Shown one piece after another: positions 21,641 through 34,066 of a stretch of 64,000 nt of DNA; the first letter of the stretch is position 1; each line of letters starts with the position of its first letter. The position numbers were made by a program, and so were the translations under genes. The notes below the pieces were generated by a model. The model was not told the DNA's origin. It searched no databases and saw nothing but the letters and a program-made list of their open reading frames with translations. Origin of the DNA: Rhizophlyctis rosea (taxonomy: Eukaryota > Chytridiomycota > Chytridiomycetes > Rhizophlyctidales > Rhizophlyctidaceae); NCBI GenBank assembly GCA_027596075.1, contig JADGJC010000072.1, positions 70,834 to 134,833 on the forward strand, read 5' to 3'.

Positions 21641-24600
21641 TCATTCACAAAAATCCCAGCTGCCCTGCCTATGCTTCAACCCTGCCCGTGCAATACGGAC
21701 ACTTCCCTCCCATTCTCCAACCACCGTTCCCAATCCATCATATGCAACCACCCTTACTGGCACATTAGCCCCATCTGCACCTTCTACCCAAACCCTTAGC
21801 ATCGAAGTGAATGCAAAACCCTTCCAAACACCATCCACAAACACCTCGTATCTATCTATCCAACCTTCCTTCACCTCAGCACTGCCCCAGTGGAAAGTCA
21901 CGAACGCTCCACCCTTTGCAGGGGGAACTCTCCGCGCCGGGAAAGAGACCACATTCCAGACTTTGACTGGTCCAAAGGCTAGAGGTTTCGTGGCTTTCTT
22001 CCGCGTGGATATGCTGATTTCACCGAGATGTACCCGTCCGATAAGTTCCCTCTCCCCATCTTGAACCCCATTGAACTCTCTACCCACATCATTATGGACA
22101 TCCTCTCCGCCCACCATTATCGTCCTTCCTTCTCCACCATCAACAATCCCACCCCCTCCCTCAACCAGAACAACTCCCATTTCGGTAATAACTTCAGCCT
22201 TATTTCCATCCAACACACCATTCAAATCCATCTCCATCACTCTCCACCCACCATCCTCCACCACTTCACTCTTCCCTTCGGAGAACTCAACAATCTCTTT
22301 CGCAGTACCACTTGATACTTTGACCCATACTCCAACACCAATGACGCCATCCAGAACTCTATACCGTACTTTGACCACCTTCTCCCTAGCATCCTCAACC
22401 CCGAGTTTATACATCCGCACCACAACTCCCTGCGCCGCCCTCCCTTCCCTTCCAGTGTCGAACGCTCTGCGGCCTTTCAGGGAAGCGACAAATACTGATC
22501 CTCCGTTCCATGCTTCGGCGTTCACAACGTCGGATGTTACGGTGAGGCGCGGATTTGGTGTGCGGATACGGTGGAATGTGCCCGTTGATTGATTGAAGAG
22601 TGTGGGGTGGTAGTCCGATGATAGACGGTATGTGGGCGGGATCGATTGGCGGGAGTGGGCGGACCAGGAGGATGTGTAGATGGTCTGGAGTACACGAAGG
22701 AAACAGGCATTGATCAAAAGTGTATTGCCAGCAGATGCCGCTGAGCAACATACCTTCCCCTCAATACAATAGCACTCCCCGAATCCTTGATCAAAATCAG
22801 TATAAAACTCTTCCTTCCCAGGCGCAGGTCTCTCGGGTACAAAATCCCGAATAACGCCCAAATCTGCAGGTTTCGCAATATGAAGTAAGCACATTAATCA
22901 AAGAAATGTGCAAGATGAGTAGGTCAGTTGGGCAATGCATCCGAACGGTGATTTACACATCCATAATGTTGGAAGCTGGCCTCAAACCCACTTTCTAAAC
23001 AAAAACTTACCGTTCGGGTCTTCAGCAGTACTCGGCTTCTCTCCCTTATCGTTCAGCGGGACTTTCACCTTAACATCTTGATCCACCCAAAATCGCCGAT
23101 CATTCCTAGCAAAAGTCCCACGTCCCAAATGCTCATAGTTCCATGCCGGTGCAAAGATTGCGCAGGAGGTGTTTGCGGATTTTATGACTCTCAGAGCCTG
23201 CATAAGTGGCCAATATCAGTACGTGTTTATGGATGACATGGTATAGACGAAAAAGACTGATGCACACTGTTCCCCTGCCTCAGAAGCCGAGTTTCAAACG
23301 TACCTTGTGACAATTCTGCCCACCTCCACCAAATGTATTCCGACCGTACACATCAATACCAGTGTACACCTGGTGGCGTCGGCCATCCCCCGCCAGCAGC
23401 GCACTCTTCAATGGGTAATCAGGCTTCCAGGTATAGTTAACAAAGCACCCGTCCGTAACATCGAAAAATGCCTGGTCCATATGAGCAAGAGTCAATCAAC
23501 TGATCGAAAATTTGGGACAAAGCTCAATTGAAAAGGAACGAGCTCTATCCAACGTTTCACCTTATTCAACAATCCTAAATGGTCCTGCCACTGGACTTTA
23601 CCCAGTACAGTAAGCGAGTCGTACCTGTTCAGCGAATGTTTTGTTGATCGTCAACAAATATGTATGTAGTTCACATCACAGAAACCTGTAACATACCATA
23701 ATACCAAGGATCCAGGCAGCTCCTTGTGCATCTTCCCTGTCAAGTATTCCAAGAAATCCACCATGGCAAAGGCATCTTTCTCTCCTCGCATATGTGCCTC
23801 GATGTTGAGAAACCATCCGTCGAATTTGTAGTATTTAGCCATCTCCACTGGTGTTCATGGGGATGTCAATATGGCTGTGATAGTTGAGAGTATTTCATCT
23901 ATGCAATCAGTTACCAAATTTGTCTGCATAGAACGGACTGAACTTTGGAAAGACAGGGTCATCATTGGAGTTGAAGGTTGGTCCGTAGATGAGGCGGAGG
24001 TTTTCGATTGTGCCTTCGTCCCCTTCTGTAATGAAGGTGGCCTGTGTAGTTATTGCGTTAATCAAAATTGAGTCACCGGGAGAGCTGTGAATTCAACCTC
24101 ATACCATTGACTTGACGCCATTACGATGGGCAGCATTTGTCCACCCCGGTGGGGGGATCGCTATGCGAGCATGGCTAAAGTCTTGGGTATGAGTGGGTCT
24201 TCTCTTCTGCCATGTTTTGGTAATGAAAAAGCATCATGGATGAATATTTACATATGAAGATATCGACAAATTGCCAGTATTGGACGGTATATATTAGAGA
24301 GTTTTCGAAGTCGCCTTGGGGTAAGTTGTCCTCTTTGTAGCCTGCAGAGAAATCAGTTGTAGGAGGGTTTTCTTATTATGAGGCAGGCCCGGTGAGCGTT
24401 TCCCACGGGTTCCATTTCCGACGTGACGATCCCTCTCCTTCTGACCACACACACAACCACAAATACATCCAAACGATCTCCATCTGCAAGGTACCAAACA
24501 CACACCTCCGGCCATATCATGACATAGTATGACCTCCGGTATGTCATCTGGAGTATCTCGAGATAAAGGACGCGTGTTTAGGGGTATGTGAGCAACGTTG

Positions 24601-24701
24601 AAAGGATCAGTTTCAGGTCGTGGCACCCATGCAGCGAGGTCGTCTAATGTATGGAGGGGCTGTGTGAAAGGGCGCTTTGGGTCTTGGTGGATGGTTGTCA
24701 T
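21641..24701 (-). CDS. Endo-beta-N-acetylglucosaminidase, GH85
   Basis: The enzyme cuts the chitobiose core of N-glycans; eukaryotic members without a signal peptide work in the cytosol on misfolded-glycoprotein sugars. I read ten exons: 24701-24506, 24341-24252, 24181-24105, 24041-23915, 23847-23697, 23624-23561, 23471-23304, 23197-23011, 22863-22754 and 22684-21641. Family blocks are LCHDMAGGYKEDN, YWQFVDIFIYFSHARIAIPPPGW, ATFITEGDEG, the catalytic YYKFDGWFLNIEAHM, WYDSLTVLGKVQWQD, AFFDVTDGCFVNYTW, TGIDVYGRNTFGGGGQN and CAIFAPAWNYEH. No N-terminal signal peptide is visible. The last exon encodes about 350 residues of beta-rich accessory domains with an unusually G-rich coding strand. It is convergent with the ALKBH8-like gene. 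Confidence 0.92.
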
Positions 24702-26119
24702 TGTGGTTCCAAGATGCGTGTGGAAAGAAATGGAGATGACCTGCCAGTGGGAAGAAGCATGGGCTGCGGGCTGCCACGCTCGGTTGGCCTCTCGGTGGAG
24801 ATGCGCCAGGGCCCACCCACTAAGCAGGTTAGGTTGCTCTTTTCACTTCATCTTCCCCCTTCTGTCCCTCAACGCTGACCTTATCCGCCATTCATCTAAC
24901 CTACTGCTGATGAGCACCACTCAGTTATATCCGTTTTGTCCTGGTCGACGTTCTTTGCCTTCTCTAAGTTTGTTCCTGCGATTATCTTCGGTTGCAGCCT
25001 GGAGGATTTCGACCATTTCGATCTTGGTAGCTTTGTCTTTGTGAAAGGGAACCTGTCCGAGGCTCTTGCTTGCAAGGTCAAGGAAGACCGACTAGGCAAG
25101 GCAAGCTGACAGTGCTGCATGCCACGACGTGATTTATCATGGCAAACGAGTTGCACGTTGTTCAATTTACTGAATGCTGTCTCACTGCAATTCACTGTAC
25201 TGTCTCATCGCAGGGTCAGGACAACTGGGGAAGTACATTTTACATATCCCGTATCCACTTGTGAAATGGCCAGCTAGTGAGAAAGTAAACGATGATGTTT
25301 GCCCCTGACTGCGCTCAGGATGAGCATGCTTTGCATTCATGGGATTGCACACTCTTGATAGAGGTTGCCGTTCGAGCTAGGGAATGGGAGATCGTTCTCA
25401 GCTATTCATCTGCAAGTTTGCACTGATGGAGTTGATACTCACCCAGATGATTTGCTAGAGATTCACGTTGTAGGTTATCGAAGGTGACCTTCCTTTCGCA
25501 TGCTGGTTTGTTTGTGTCGCCCCAAGCAAACAATTTGCGGAGGTCCAAACAGTGCAGGACCTGCCGGCAGATCATTTCGCACTCTTTTCAGTGTTCTTTT
25601 CCTTACACTCTTTACAACTTCGTTGTTCGTCGAAGCTTCACTCCAACCGGCAGTCCCTCGGTCTTTTGGTCTATTGCTGTACTGCTGAGCCATTGCCTTT
25701 TGGTTATATTGCATGATCTCTCTCACGCACAACTGCGCAAAGCTTTGCAATAAGTGAACGAATTGGGCAAATCGCAGCATTCACCACAAGTACGAGTAGT
25801 TACATCAGCAAGGTGAGGATGGGAGCGTTCCTCCTGATTGTGCATTACGGATGCAGGTTGCTTTTGTACATTCTCACGACGGTCCAATTCCTGCCAGTTG
25901 GCGGTGATTCAGTATATAATATATCTGGTTGGCTCGCCTGGCGCACTGGGCACAGCTGCAGAAGGCTTGGGAAAAAGGAGGTCTCTACAGTGAGAGCAGG
26001 AAAGGCGCGAGACGCGTTCTGTTGACGGTGGCTGGGCACACAAACACAGGTAAGCAATGCTATGCATTCCCCTTCCCTCGCCCCTTTCCCAAGCATCTAC
26101 GCAATCGCGACCGTATAAA
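24702..26119. other. Intergenic region, GH85 / carboxypeptidase
   Basis: These 1.4 kb carry only short, mutually overlapping frames with no motif. They should include the GH85 promoter (left end) and the carboxypeptidase promoter (right end; AT-rich TATATAATATAT at about 25912-25923). Confidence 0.4.
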
Positions 26120-27893
26120 ATGACCTCACCCCATCGTCCTCGCATCTATGGGACGTTCCCTCATACCAGGATGGCTCGTAGAAGCTATACCATCGCTTTT
26201 GCCGGCTTACCGGCCATTTCGTTACTAGCCCTGACTCTCTGCCTCCTGCTCGTTTGGCCGGGACCACACCATAACCCCGCGCAACGACATCATCACCAGC
26301 GCTCCCTCTTTCGCAACAGCCTCTCTTCTACTGGCACTCGTTGGAAAGCACCAAAGTATGCGGAGCGCTACCTTGTAGGTTCACTTCCGTGGGCCAAGGG
26401 GGAGACCCCGTTGACAGAATCTTACGCTGGGTGGATTCCGGTCAGGTATGGAACATCTTTGTTGGAACGACATAGTGGAGACGGCTTTGTGACGCGTTTT
26501 ATCAGGAACACTACACAGGGATCCACCGCCATACAAACCAAGCTTTTCTTCTGGTTCTTCCCTGCACAAAGCCCCAATACGACGAATCCACCCCTTCTTC
26601 TATGGCTGCAGGGTGGGCCCGGATCGTCCTCCATGATCGGACTCTTTGACGAGGTCGGTCCATTCCGCATCGGAGAAGACTATCAACTACGGCGAAACAA
26701 CTTCACTTGGAACGACAAGTATTCTATGGTGTTCGTTGACAACCCCGTCGGAGTAGGTTACAGCACGGTCTCTCCTCGTGTGAGCGCGTCGGAAGCTCAA
26801 GAGTGGCTGGATCATTACGACTACCGGACTAGGAAGGGTGATGAGGACGGGGATCCACAGTACGAGAGGGGATATGCAGTGAATCAGGCTGCGGCGGCAA
26901 AAGACATGGTTGTGTTCTTCGAGAGGTTCTATGAGATTTTCTCGGATACAAAGGCTTCAGATTTATACTTGACGGGTGAGAGGTATGTCATTGATTGTTT
27001 ATTTACATCACTGGTGGCAAAGCATCAAACCATCGCATGAGCGCCGCATCAATGCTATAACAAGAAGCGCAACTGAGTGAACTCATCCTTATATACTCAG
27101 TTATGCAGGCAAATACATTCCTGCTCTGGCCGATGCGATCTCCTCCCACAACGACAAATCTGCCAACCCGATCCCCCTCAAAGGGCTCGCTATTGGTGAT
27201 GGCTTGACAGACCCTCCCTCTCAAATCCGCGTTCACCCGATGTTAGCTCTTTCCTACGGTATCGTTACTCCCTACCAAGCCGAAGGTCTCAAAACTTACG
27301 TGGACGCCGCACTGCGGAACGCAACCCGGCAAAACTGGTATAACGCCACCCAATCCCGCGACTCAATGTTCGACTACTTTGGCAACGTCACTGGCGGCAT
27401 AAACACTTACGACATTCGTCTCGGCCATAATCCCGTAAACCGCACCATCTTGTACACCTTCCTGAACAAAACCGAAATCAAAGTCGCTGTCAATCTCGGT
27501 CCTGACGCCATGTTTGAAGCAAAGGAGAACGCCGTTCCAGTATATCTATTCAACGACACCATGAAATCCGTCGCGCCCCTCTTCCCTCACCTCCTCGATG
27601 ACGCAAAATACAAAGTCCTCCTCTTCCAAGGCGAATTTGATTTCCGTGATGGAGTTGCGGGACAGAATGAGTGGATTGATGGTATTGAATGGAGTGGACA
27701 GGAAGGGTTTAGGGCGGCGGAAAGGAATAGGACGATTTGGAAGAAGAAGAAAGATAAGACGGGCAATGATTTGGCAGGATATATTACGGAGTTTAGCAGG
27801 TTGAAGAGGGTGGTTGTTTTGAATGCCGGCCATTTCGGACCCGCGGATCAGCCAGAGGTTACTAAGCAGATGATTGAAGATTTCGTCGGGTGA
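26120..27893 (+). CDS. Serine carboxypeptidase, S10 family (CPVL/RISC-like)
   Basis: It removes C-terminal residues from peptides, usually in vacuole, lysosome or secretory pathway. Exons are 26120-26982 and 27101-27893. Residues about 20-48 ([22 protein letters not shown]) form an uncleaved-looking signal anchor after a basic N-terminus. S10 blocks are [47 protein letters not shown] (catalytic Ser), [17 protein letters not shown] (Asp) and [13 protein letters not shown] (His). The codon of the catalytic Ser is split by the intron (AG/T), which confirms the junction. Several N-glycosylation sequons occur. The Asp block resembles CPVL/RISC-type enzymes rather than KEX1. Confidence 0.92.
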
Positions 27894-28372
27894 ATAGTAA
27901 CAAGTTACCAGGCGACGGATATCACGATTAATAGGAAGGGATGAACCTACTGTAAATAATTTTGTATAGTTTATGCTCATTATATGATGTCCGATTATTT
28001 TCGAGAATATGAACATCGATATGATGTGAGATAGGATGTCAGCAACTGAAGTGTTAGTTTGATGTTCAAAGCAGGCACTTCAGGATCGTTCGACCCCAAG
28101 GAAATATTGACTTGTCAATATTCTTGTCGAGCTCGACGGTATTAACTGGTATTCAGTTGTTTGCCTCCATTTTTTGTGAGCCATAAGTGTTATGATTGTT
28201 TCTCGTCGATATGCAGTCGATCAATGTGTGACGTAGCTTCCACAGGACTGTGCTTTTCAACATGCTCACTTCTCTACCTTGATTCCAACTTTGCAAGGAT
28301 GGTCGTATATAAACCTTTATCTCCCACTGAGCTTTCCGTACATATATTGCATTTTCGACACTCTCACACCAA
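27894..28372. other. Intergenic region before tRNA-Asp
   Basis: A 480-base spacer, AT-rich near 27950-28020, with no gene seen. tRNA promoters are internal, so no upstream element is expected to be obvious. Confidence 0.4.
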
Positions 28373-28444
28373 TCTCAGTTAGTATAGTGGCTAGTATCCC
28401 CGCCTGTCACGCGGGAGACCCGGGTTCAATTCCCGGACTGAGAG
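28373..28444 (+). tRNA. tRNA-Asp (GTC)
   Basis: A complete cloverleaf without an intron. The acceptor stem pairs TCTCAGT (28373-28379) with ACTGAGA (28437-28443), followed by discriminator G. The D arm contains AGTGGCTAGTA. The anticodon stem CCCGC/GCGGG holds loop CTGTCAC with anticodon GTC at 28406-28408. The T arm has the GGTTCAATTCC box. Internal A and B promoter boxes are therefore present. Confidence 0.96.
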
Positions 28445-28871
28445 CTGCGACCAGATGATGGTGGTATTTTTGCCATTATTCTTGCGTCATTACGTTTTGC
28501 ACGATAGGCTTCATGTAACCAGATGAGCAATTTACCGCATTTGCATTTGGTTCGAGATTGTTGCAAAATACTGGATACCGATCATGCCGAGACGAGCGGG
28601 AAATACCGACAATTGGTCTATTGGTATTTGAAGGGTTATCCAGTGAGAGGTTGACAAACACGGCAAGCACCTTCCGAGGAAGCTCCGACTGCTTCCCACG
28701 ATTTCGGAGCTCCGGCCTTGACGCGAAACTCTCTGATTTGTAATTCCAAATCTCCGCAAAAGCGCACCTGAATTCTTGATATTTATCCCCTCCTTGCTTC
28801 CGCTCCCACACTTTACAACCCAAGAGCTCGTTCCCTGTCTTCCTCAAGTCTCAAACCTACGCATCTCGACC
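28445..28871. other. Intergenic region, tRNA / SDR
   Basis: A 430-base spacer. Minus-strand frames here are short and lack motifs; the right end is pyrimidine-rich (CCTCCTTGCTTCCGCTCCC) as expected of a promoter or 5' leader. Confidence 0.4.
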
Positions 28872-30065
28872 ATGACGTCTATAAAGAAACTTGTTGTCGC
28901 AACCGGCTGTTCATCTGGTCTGGTAAGGAATGTGCAGTTTTGCGAGCGGCACGAACCGTATCAACGTCCCGAATATTCCTCACCATTTTATCTTACAACA
29001 ACAGGGTTTTGAAGCCGTCAAGAAACTCTTGAACCAGACCACCACCTCCTACAAATTCATCTTAGGTGTCCGTGACACAGCCCGTACCCAAGCCGCCTAC
29101 GATTCCCTCCATTACGATCCCTCCCACCACAGTGTCACCCTTTTACAAGCCGAACTCTCCGACTTGCGGTCGGTGAAGACTTTTGCCCACCAGGCCCTTG
29201 ACAAGATTGGCGGCGAAAAGATTGATTATCTGTTACTGAATGCGGCGATATCTATTGCGGCGAAGGGTCCAGGATTGCCTGCGAGCAAGTGGTGTGAGGC
29301 TTATGTTGTGAACCATTTATGTGAGTTGCTTTGTTGGGCAGTTTGAATGCACATGATGGACCGGACGGTTGACGTTTTGTTACCAACAGCCCAGCACTAC
29401 CTGATTCACCTTCTCCGTGAGAAACTCGTCGAATCCCATACCCGGATCATTGTTGTCTCTTCTGGTGCCATCCGCAACGCTGACGTTGGTATGTTGCCCA
29501 TGCCAACCTAACACATCGCATGTTTCGAACCACAAGAGCCTCACACTCCTGATCAAAACCAATAGCAAAACTCGACGAGGACCTAAAAGCCAATTCCGGT
29601 GCCGACATCTTCCCTGTCTACTCCAGCACTAAGTTTACGCAACTTCTCGGCGCTCACTACTGGCGCCGGCACCTTCCATCCACCAATGTTGTCGTTGCGG
29701 TTTCCCCTGGGATGATTCCGGGAACGGGCTTGGGAAGGCATTGGGATAAGGCTACTGCACCGGATATGTCAAGTCACCCGGATGCCAAGTCGGTGGAGAC
29801 AGGTGGGTACCATGGTTGCAGCACATGTTATCATCCTTCGAGATGAGACTGAGGAAACTTATCAATCTACATCTTTCATATAGGCGCGGACAGTCTCCTG
29901 GCCGCATTCACTCGTACCGACCTGCCAGAAGATCCAGAACAGATCTTCTTGACCAGTTGGGGAGAGTGGTGGTCTAAGGATGTTTATGCTCCGTCTCTGG
30001 ATAAGGCGTTGCAGGATAAGTGGTGTTTGAGTTTGGAGGAGATTGAGAAGGAGGAGGGATTGTAA
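28872..30065 (+). CDS. Short-chain dehydrogenase/reductase, protochlorophyllide-reductase-like
   Basis: An NAD(P)H-dependent oxidoreductase of the classical SDR fold; the substrate is unknown and chlorophyll synthesis is not implied. Exons are 28872-28922, 29005-29320, 29390-29488, 29566-29802 and 29884-30065. The nucleotide-binding motif ATGCSSGLGFEAVKKLL spans the first junction. Then follow FILGVRD, LLQAELSDLRSVK, DYLLLNAAISIAAKG, IIVVSSGAI (catalytic Ser), VYSSTKFTQLL (Tyr-x3-Lys) and the POR-like AVSPGMIPGTGLGRHW. About 290 residues with an intact triad. Neighbours give no pathway hint. Confidence 0.88.
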
Positions 30066-31374
30066 ATCTTGGTTGATAATCCAACAAGGAGGATAACCGT
30101 TCGAAAGTTAAGTAGTCTGAATCAAGGTCAACACAGAGCCTTTCGTATTTTGATGGTGATGCACTGATGTACATAGACTGCAAATACAGTGGTCAGACTT
30201 TCAATATGGTGTGTCTGCGGGCTTCAATAGAGTGTCAGTCGTTTATTCACAGAATCACCGCACTAGCGCTCTATGCAATAGTGTCCATGATCTGTGCTCC
30301 ACGGTAGTCATGCATAATCAAACATTGACGTTGGGTGCACGTGAAGTGTTTCTCGTGCTATCTTTCATTTTCACGAAAGCCGTTTTTAGCGGTGCTCGAC
30401 GGAGGTCGGTCAGAGGCAAGATGTACATCCCAGTGAGGATCTCGTGCTCCACACTGAATAGCATCTTGGGTTTTGGTTGATTCGTTTGGGGATCATCATC
30501 TCATCAAGAAACCGGGCGTTGGTATCGATCAGATTCCTGAATGTCACCCGCATGGAAGTGGTTTAAAGAGAAGACGGCTTGCGATTTCTTGAAGCGCCGA
30601 GGCTCGGGCTTGGTTTGGATATGGCACTCAGGACGATTCGGCAGGTCTTGCCAAATGTCACGAAACCGGGAGAGCGTGACAGAAAAGGGAAAGCCCGAAA
30701 GTGGAAACCAAACAGGAAGGGGTCTTGGAGCCTTTTCGAGTTGGCAAAGCCTTCCTTGAGTGAATGGAGGGTGGCTAGTGGCAATCAGCAGCAGTTTCAC
30801 GAAAACAGCAATGCGCGCCACCAATGAACCCTTACAGAGAAGCAGACTTTGTAGGTGTGGAGCATTCTTTTCGAAAGCGACTGCGTTCCCCAGTGTCCCC
30901 ACGTCCTGCATGGATGGTACATTGTTCTAAGGTCCCCGTGGCTGAACACGGAATGATTCACCCTTCCGCATTCGGCGTGATATCCGTCACTTTTTCGGAG
31001 TGGGTGGGTCAATCAGGAACTACTCTAAAATCTTGTCATCATTGTGGAACCCTGGTGTGTTTGAAGGGGCTTATGGCACGGTGACTTCGATACCTTCGCT
31101 GAGCCTAATTCAGTGACTGGGCGCCGCACACCAGTCCTCCTTGCGGAGCCTACGAAGTTTCCGTTTCGAAATAAGAATGGCGTCGCAAATTCTCGCATGG
31201 AACTTGTTGAGTGTTCCTGACTCCCTCCACTGTTCAAATCCTGCACTCAATGTCCAGGGCGGAAACTTTTAATGCGCATGCTTCCTAAGTAAGGAACAGT
31301 GTTGGTTATAAATAGGCTCAAGGTTGGAGCAATCCCCAACGGCAGGAACAATACCTACCACCTGTCACTCAACA
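30066..31374. other. Intergenic region upstream of the GH28 gene
   Basis: These 1.3 kb have only short frames on both strands without motifs. The one supportable element is the TATA box at 31307-31314, listed separately. Confidence 0.4.
31307..31314 (+). promoter_or_regulatory. TATA box of the GH28 gene
   Basis: TATAAATA lies 68 bases before the ATG at 31375. The same distance is seen at the neighbouring GH5 gene, which supports it as a core promoter element. Confidence 0.6.
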
Positions 31375-32989
31375 ATGGCAAAGTCAACTCTCGTCGCCGC
31401 TTTCGCTCTCTCTACCGTGGTCTCTTTGGCGCAAGCCGCCACAACTTGCAGCATCGCCGACTACGGTGGCAAGCAGGGCGCGAGCAACGACAATGGCCCA
31501 GCGATCACCAAAGCCTACACCAACTGTGTCGCCAAGAACGCTGGCTCTACCCTCCTCATCCCTTCCGGAACATGGGGAATCAAGACCAACGCGGCCATGG
31601 GAGGTTCTGGATGGACCTTTCAACTCGATGGAACTCTGACGACCATCTTTGACGGCAGTGCCGGCGGCACGTACTTGCAGTGGAACAACTGCAATGGAGT
31701 CACCGTTAAGGGTCGTGGTACCTTCCAAGGCAATGGTGGTTTCTGGAGGCCTGGCGGCGAGTATGTGTTTGCTCGCTTTGCGCTATGTCACCCAAACATC
31801 TCCGTAACTAACAGGTCTTCACAGTGCCAGCAAATACCCTAACCGTCCACGCTTGATGCGCTTTGAAAAATGCAACAACGTTAAGATGGATGGTTGGACC
31901 CTCTTAAACTCGTAAGTGTCAGGCTCGCTGCACTTCTGTCATCCCACTTTTCTGACATATTTGTGTGCCGTTCAGCCCGAAGTTCCACATTACTGCCAAC
32001 GGCAACTCGAACACCTTCTCGAACATCAAGATCGTTGCTGACGACATTGGCGAGACGGACGGATTTGACATTTCCGGCAATGATAATGTGGTCCACGATG
32101 TCGACGTCACGAACGGAGATGAATGCGTTACCGTCAAGACACCTTCCAAGAACTTCTACGCCTACAACCTCATCTGCAGGAGCACTGCCGGGAACCAGAT
32201 GGGCAGCTTCGGTGTGTTTCTCTGAGTGATATGTGGGCGTTGTTAGTTGCAATGCTCAGTGATGCTCCTTTTCCAATATTCTAGGTAATGCTGCAACGGA
32301 TGTTGCCATCGACGGTGTACACTACCGGAACTGCACTATGATTGGATCTCAGACCGGTGCACAGATCAAAACGTACCCCAACAACAACGGCTACGTGAAG
32401 AACGTCCTCTACGAAGACTTCAAACTCCAAAACGTGCTCTACCCTATGGCCGTCAACCTCTTCTGGTGCCCGCACGTCACTTGTCCTGCCGCGACGGGAT
32501 CCTTGACGGTCTCCAATGTCGAGTTTAAGGACTTCTCCGGTACTCAGGGCGGTTCCGGCCGTTCTGTGGTCCTCCTCGACTGTATTCCCGGCCACACTTG
32601 CACCAACATCAAGTTCACCAACGTCAACGTCAAGGCGGCTAGCGGAGCTAAGGCGGACCAATTTACCAACGCATGCGGAAGCGGGAGGAGTGGACTTCCT
32701 GTTTGCTCCGGCAGCAGCTCCGGCAGCAGCTCTGGAAGCAGTGGATCTACGACCAAGGCCCCCACCACCACCACCAAGGCCTCAAGTGGAAGCGGCAGCT
32801 CAAACTGTTCTCCTCTCTACGGCCAATGCGGCGGCCAAGGATGGTCCGGTGCCACCTGCTGCTCTTCGGGCTCCTGCAAAGCTTCCAACGCATATGTAAG
32901 TATTCAACTTCCCATTCTGTTGGCCGTCATAGACGTTTACGCGATACTGATCTCTTCTCACTCGTTTACAGTACTCACAGTGCTTGTGA
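31375..32989 (+). CDS. Rhamnogalacturonan hydrolase (GH28) with C-terminal CBM1
   Basis: A secreted pectinase acting on the rhamnogalacturonan-I backbone. Exons are 31375-31760, 31825-31911, 31976-32211, 32285-32895 and 32972-32989. Residues 1-21 ([21 protein letters not shown]) are a signal peptide. The parallel beta-helix has [31 protein letters not shown] and AQIKTY; the Asp-Glu pair and a GNxMGS block in place of GHG are typical of rhamnogalacturonases rather than polygalacturonases. A Gly/Ser/Thr linker leads to a CBM1 ([16 protein letters not shown]...YYSQCL). The last exon is only 18 bases. It is the first of three plus-strand polysaccharide genes in a row. Confidence 0.92.
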
Positions 32990-34066
32990 GCACCTTTCAG
33001 CTCATAAGTGGGCCGTGTGGAACAATGTAAAAATAGCTGTGGCATGGAGCATGTCAATACATGTTATAACATATGGCCGCAATGAGGTGCATGGAATCAA
33101 TTGAAACATGGTGAGAGTTGGGGAGTTATGTGTCCCAAATAATGGTAAAATCAGGCGCAAATGCGGATGTGCACACAATGCTTCGGGCATTCGTTAGGCG
33201 TCCGGCCAATCTTGATGCAGTCTGGGACACTTGGTGGTCTCAAGTGCACTCATCATATGGCAATCATGCCCGCAATATGTAGTTCGCTCAAGATTCAGGG
33301 GCTGCTTCCTGCATTGGAGCTCTTCACTTACAGTCATTTTTGTCTATCCCCGCCATCCCTTTTTCCGTACACGATAGCTGCCTACTAGTCCAAGTATATC
33401 ATTACCACAGCTTCCTACTCTCAAAGGTGTCTCAATGGCATGGTCGCATGATAGAGTAGACACATAAGCGGCCCCCACTTACTGCAAAACTTGCAAATCC
33501 AAAACACATTGAAAAAGTGTGGCAGTGCTGGCAAAATCTCCACTAGTTAATCTTCGATTTTAGGTCCTTATTGGACAATCACCAGGAGATAGAAAGGTAA
33601 ATGCCCGAGTCACGCTCATGGTGAATTTTGCGTTTCATTAGAGATTCGTTAAGTTAGATTGCTGGATATATGCTTATGTGGATGGCGAAACAGGATTCTT
33701 GTTTCCCAGCTGCCAGACCGTGGTGTTACAGAACCTCATCACTTTGAAAGTGGCACCATGTAATGGTGTTACAAGTTTTGCACATCCTGCATGTGGGCTC
33801 CATATTCGGACGTCATACTGCCATTTCAGGATAAAATCCATACACGCCTTGCGCCACCGACTCACCATCCTTCAACTTTGTGCTATGCCTGGTCATTCTT
33901 GTGTTACCAAAAGTTGATGAGAAGGTTCAATTGGAATCATCTTTGGAAGGGTGGAAAGGCAAGAATGTTCTGGCTGAAGGACGATGGGATGAGGGTATAA
34001 ATTCGACGAGCGTGTCGCACCCACACTCTTTCATGTTGTAACTATTCCTCATTCAAAGCCGCAACC
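32990..34066. other. Intergenic region, GH28 / GH5
   Basis: About 1.1 kb without a gene. TATAAAT at 33996-34002 lies 71 bases before the mannanase ATG and is the likely TATA box. Confidence 0.45.
33996..34002 (+). promoter_or_regulatory. TATA box of the GH5 gene
   Basis: TATAAAT lies 71 bases before the start codon at 34067, nearly the same spacing as at the GH28 gene. Confidence 0.6.

Noticed and set aside
21537..22592. Long plus-strand frames opposite the last GH85 exon
   Set aside because: They are mirror frames produced by the skewed composition of the real minus-strand exon; Pro/Ser/Thr-rich low complexity.
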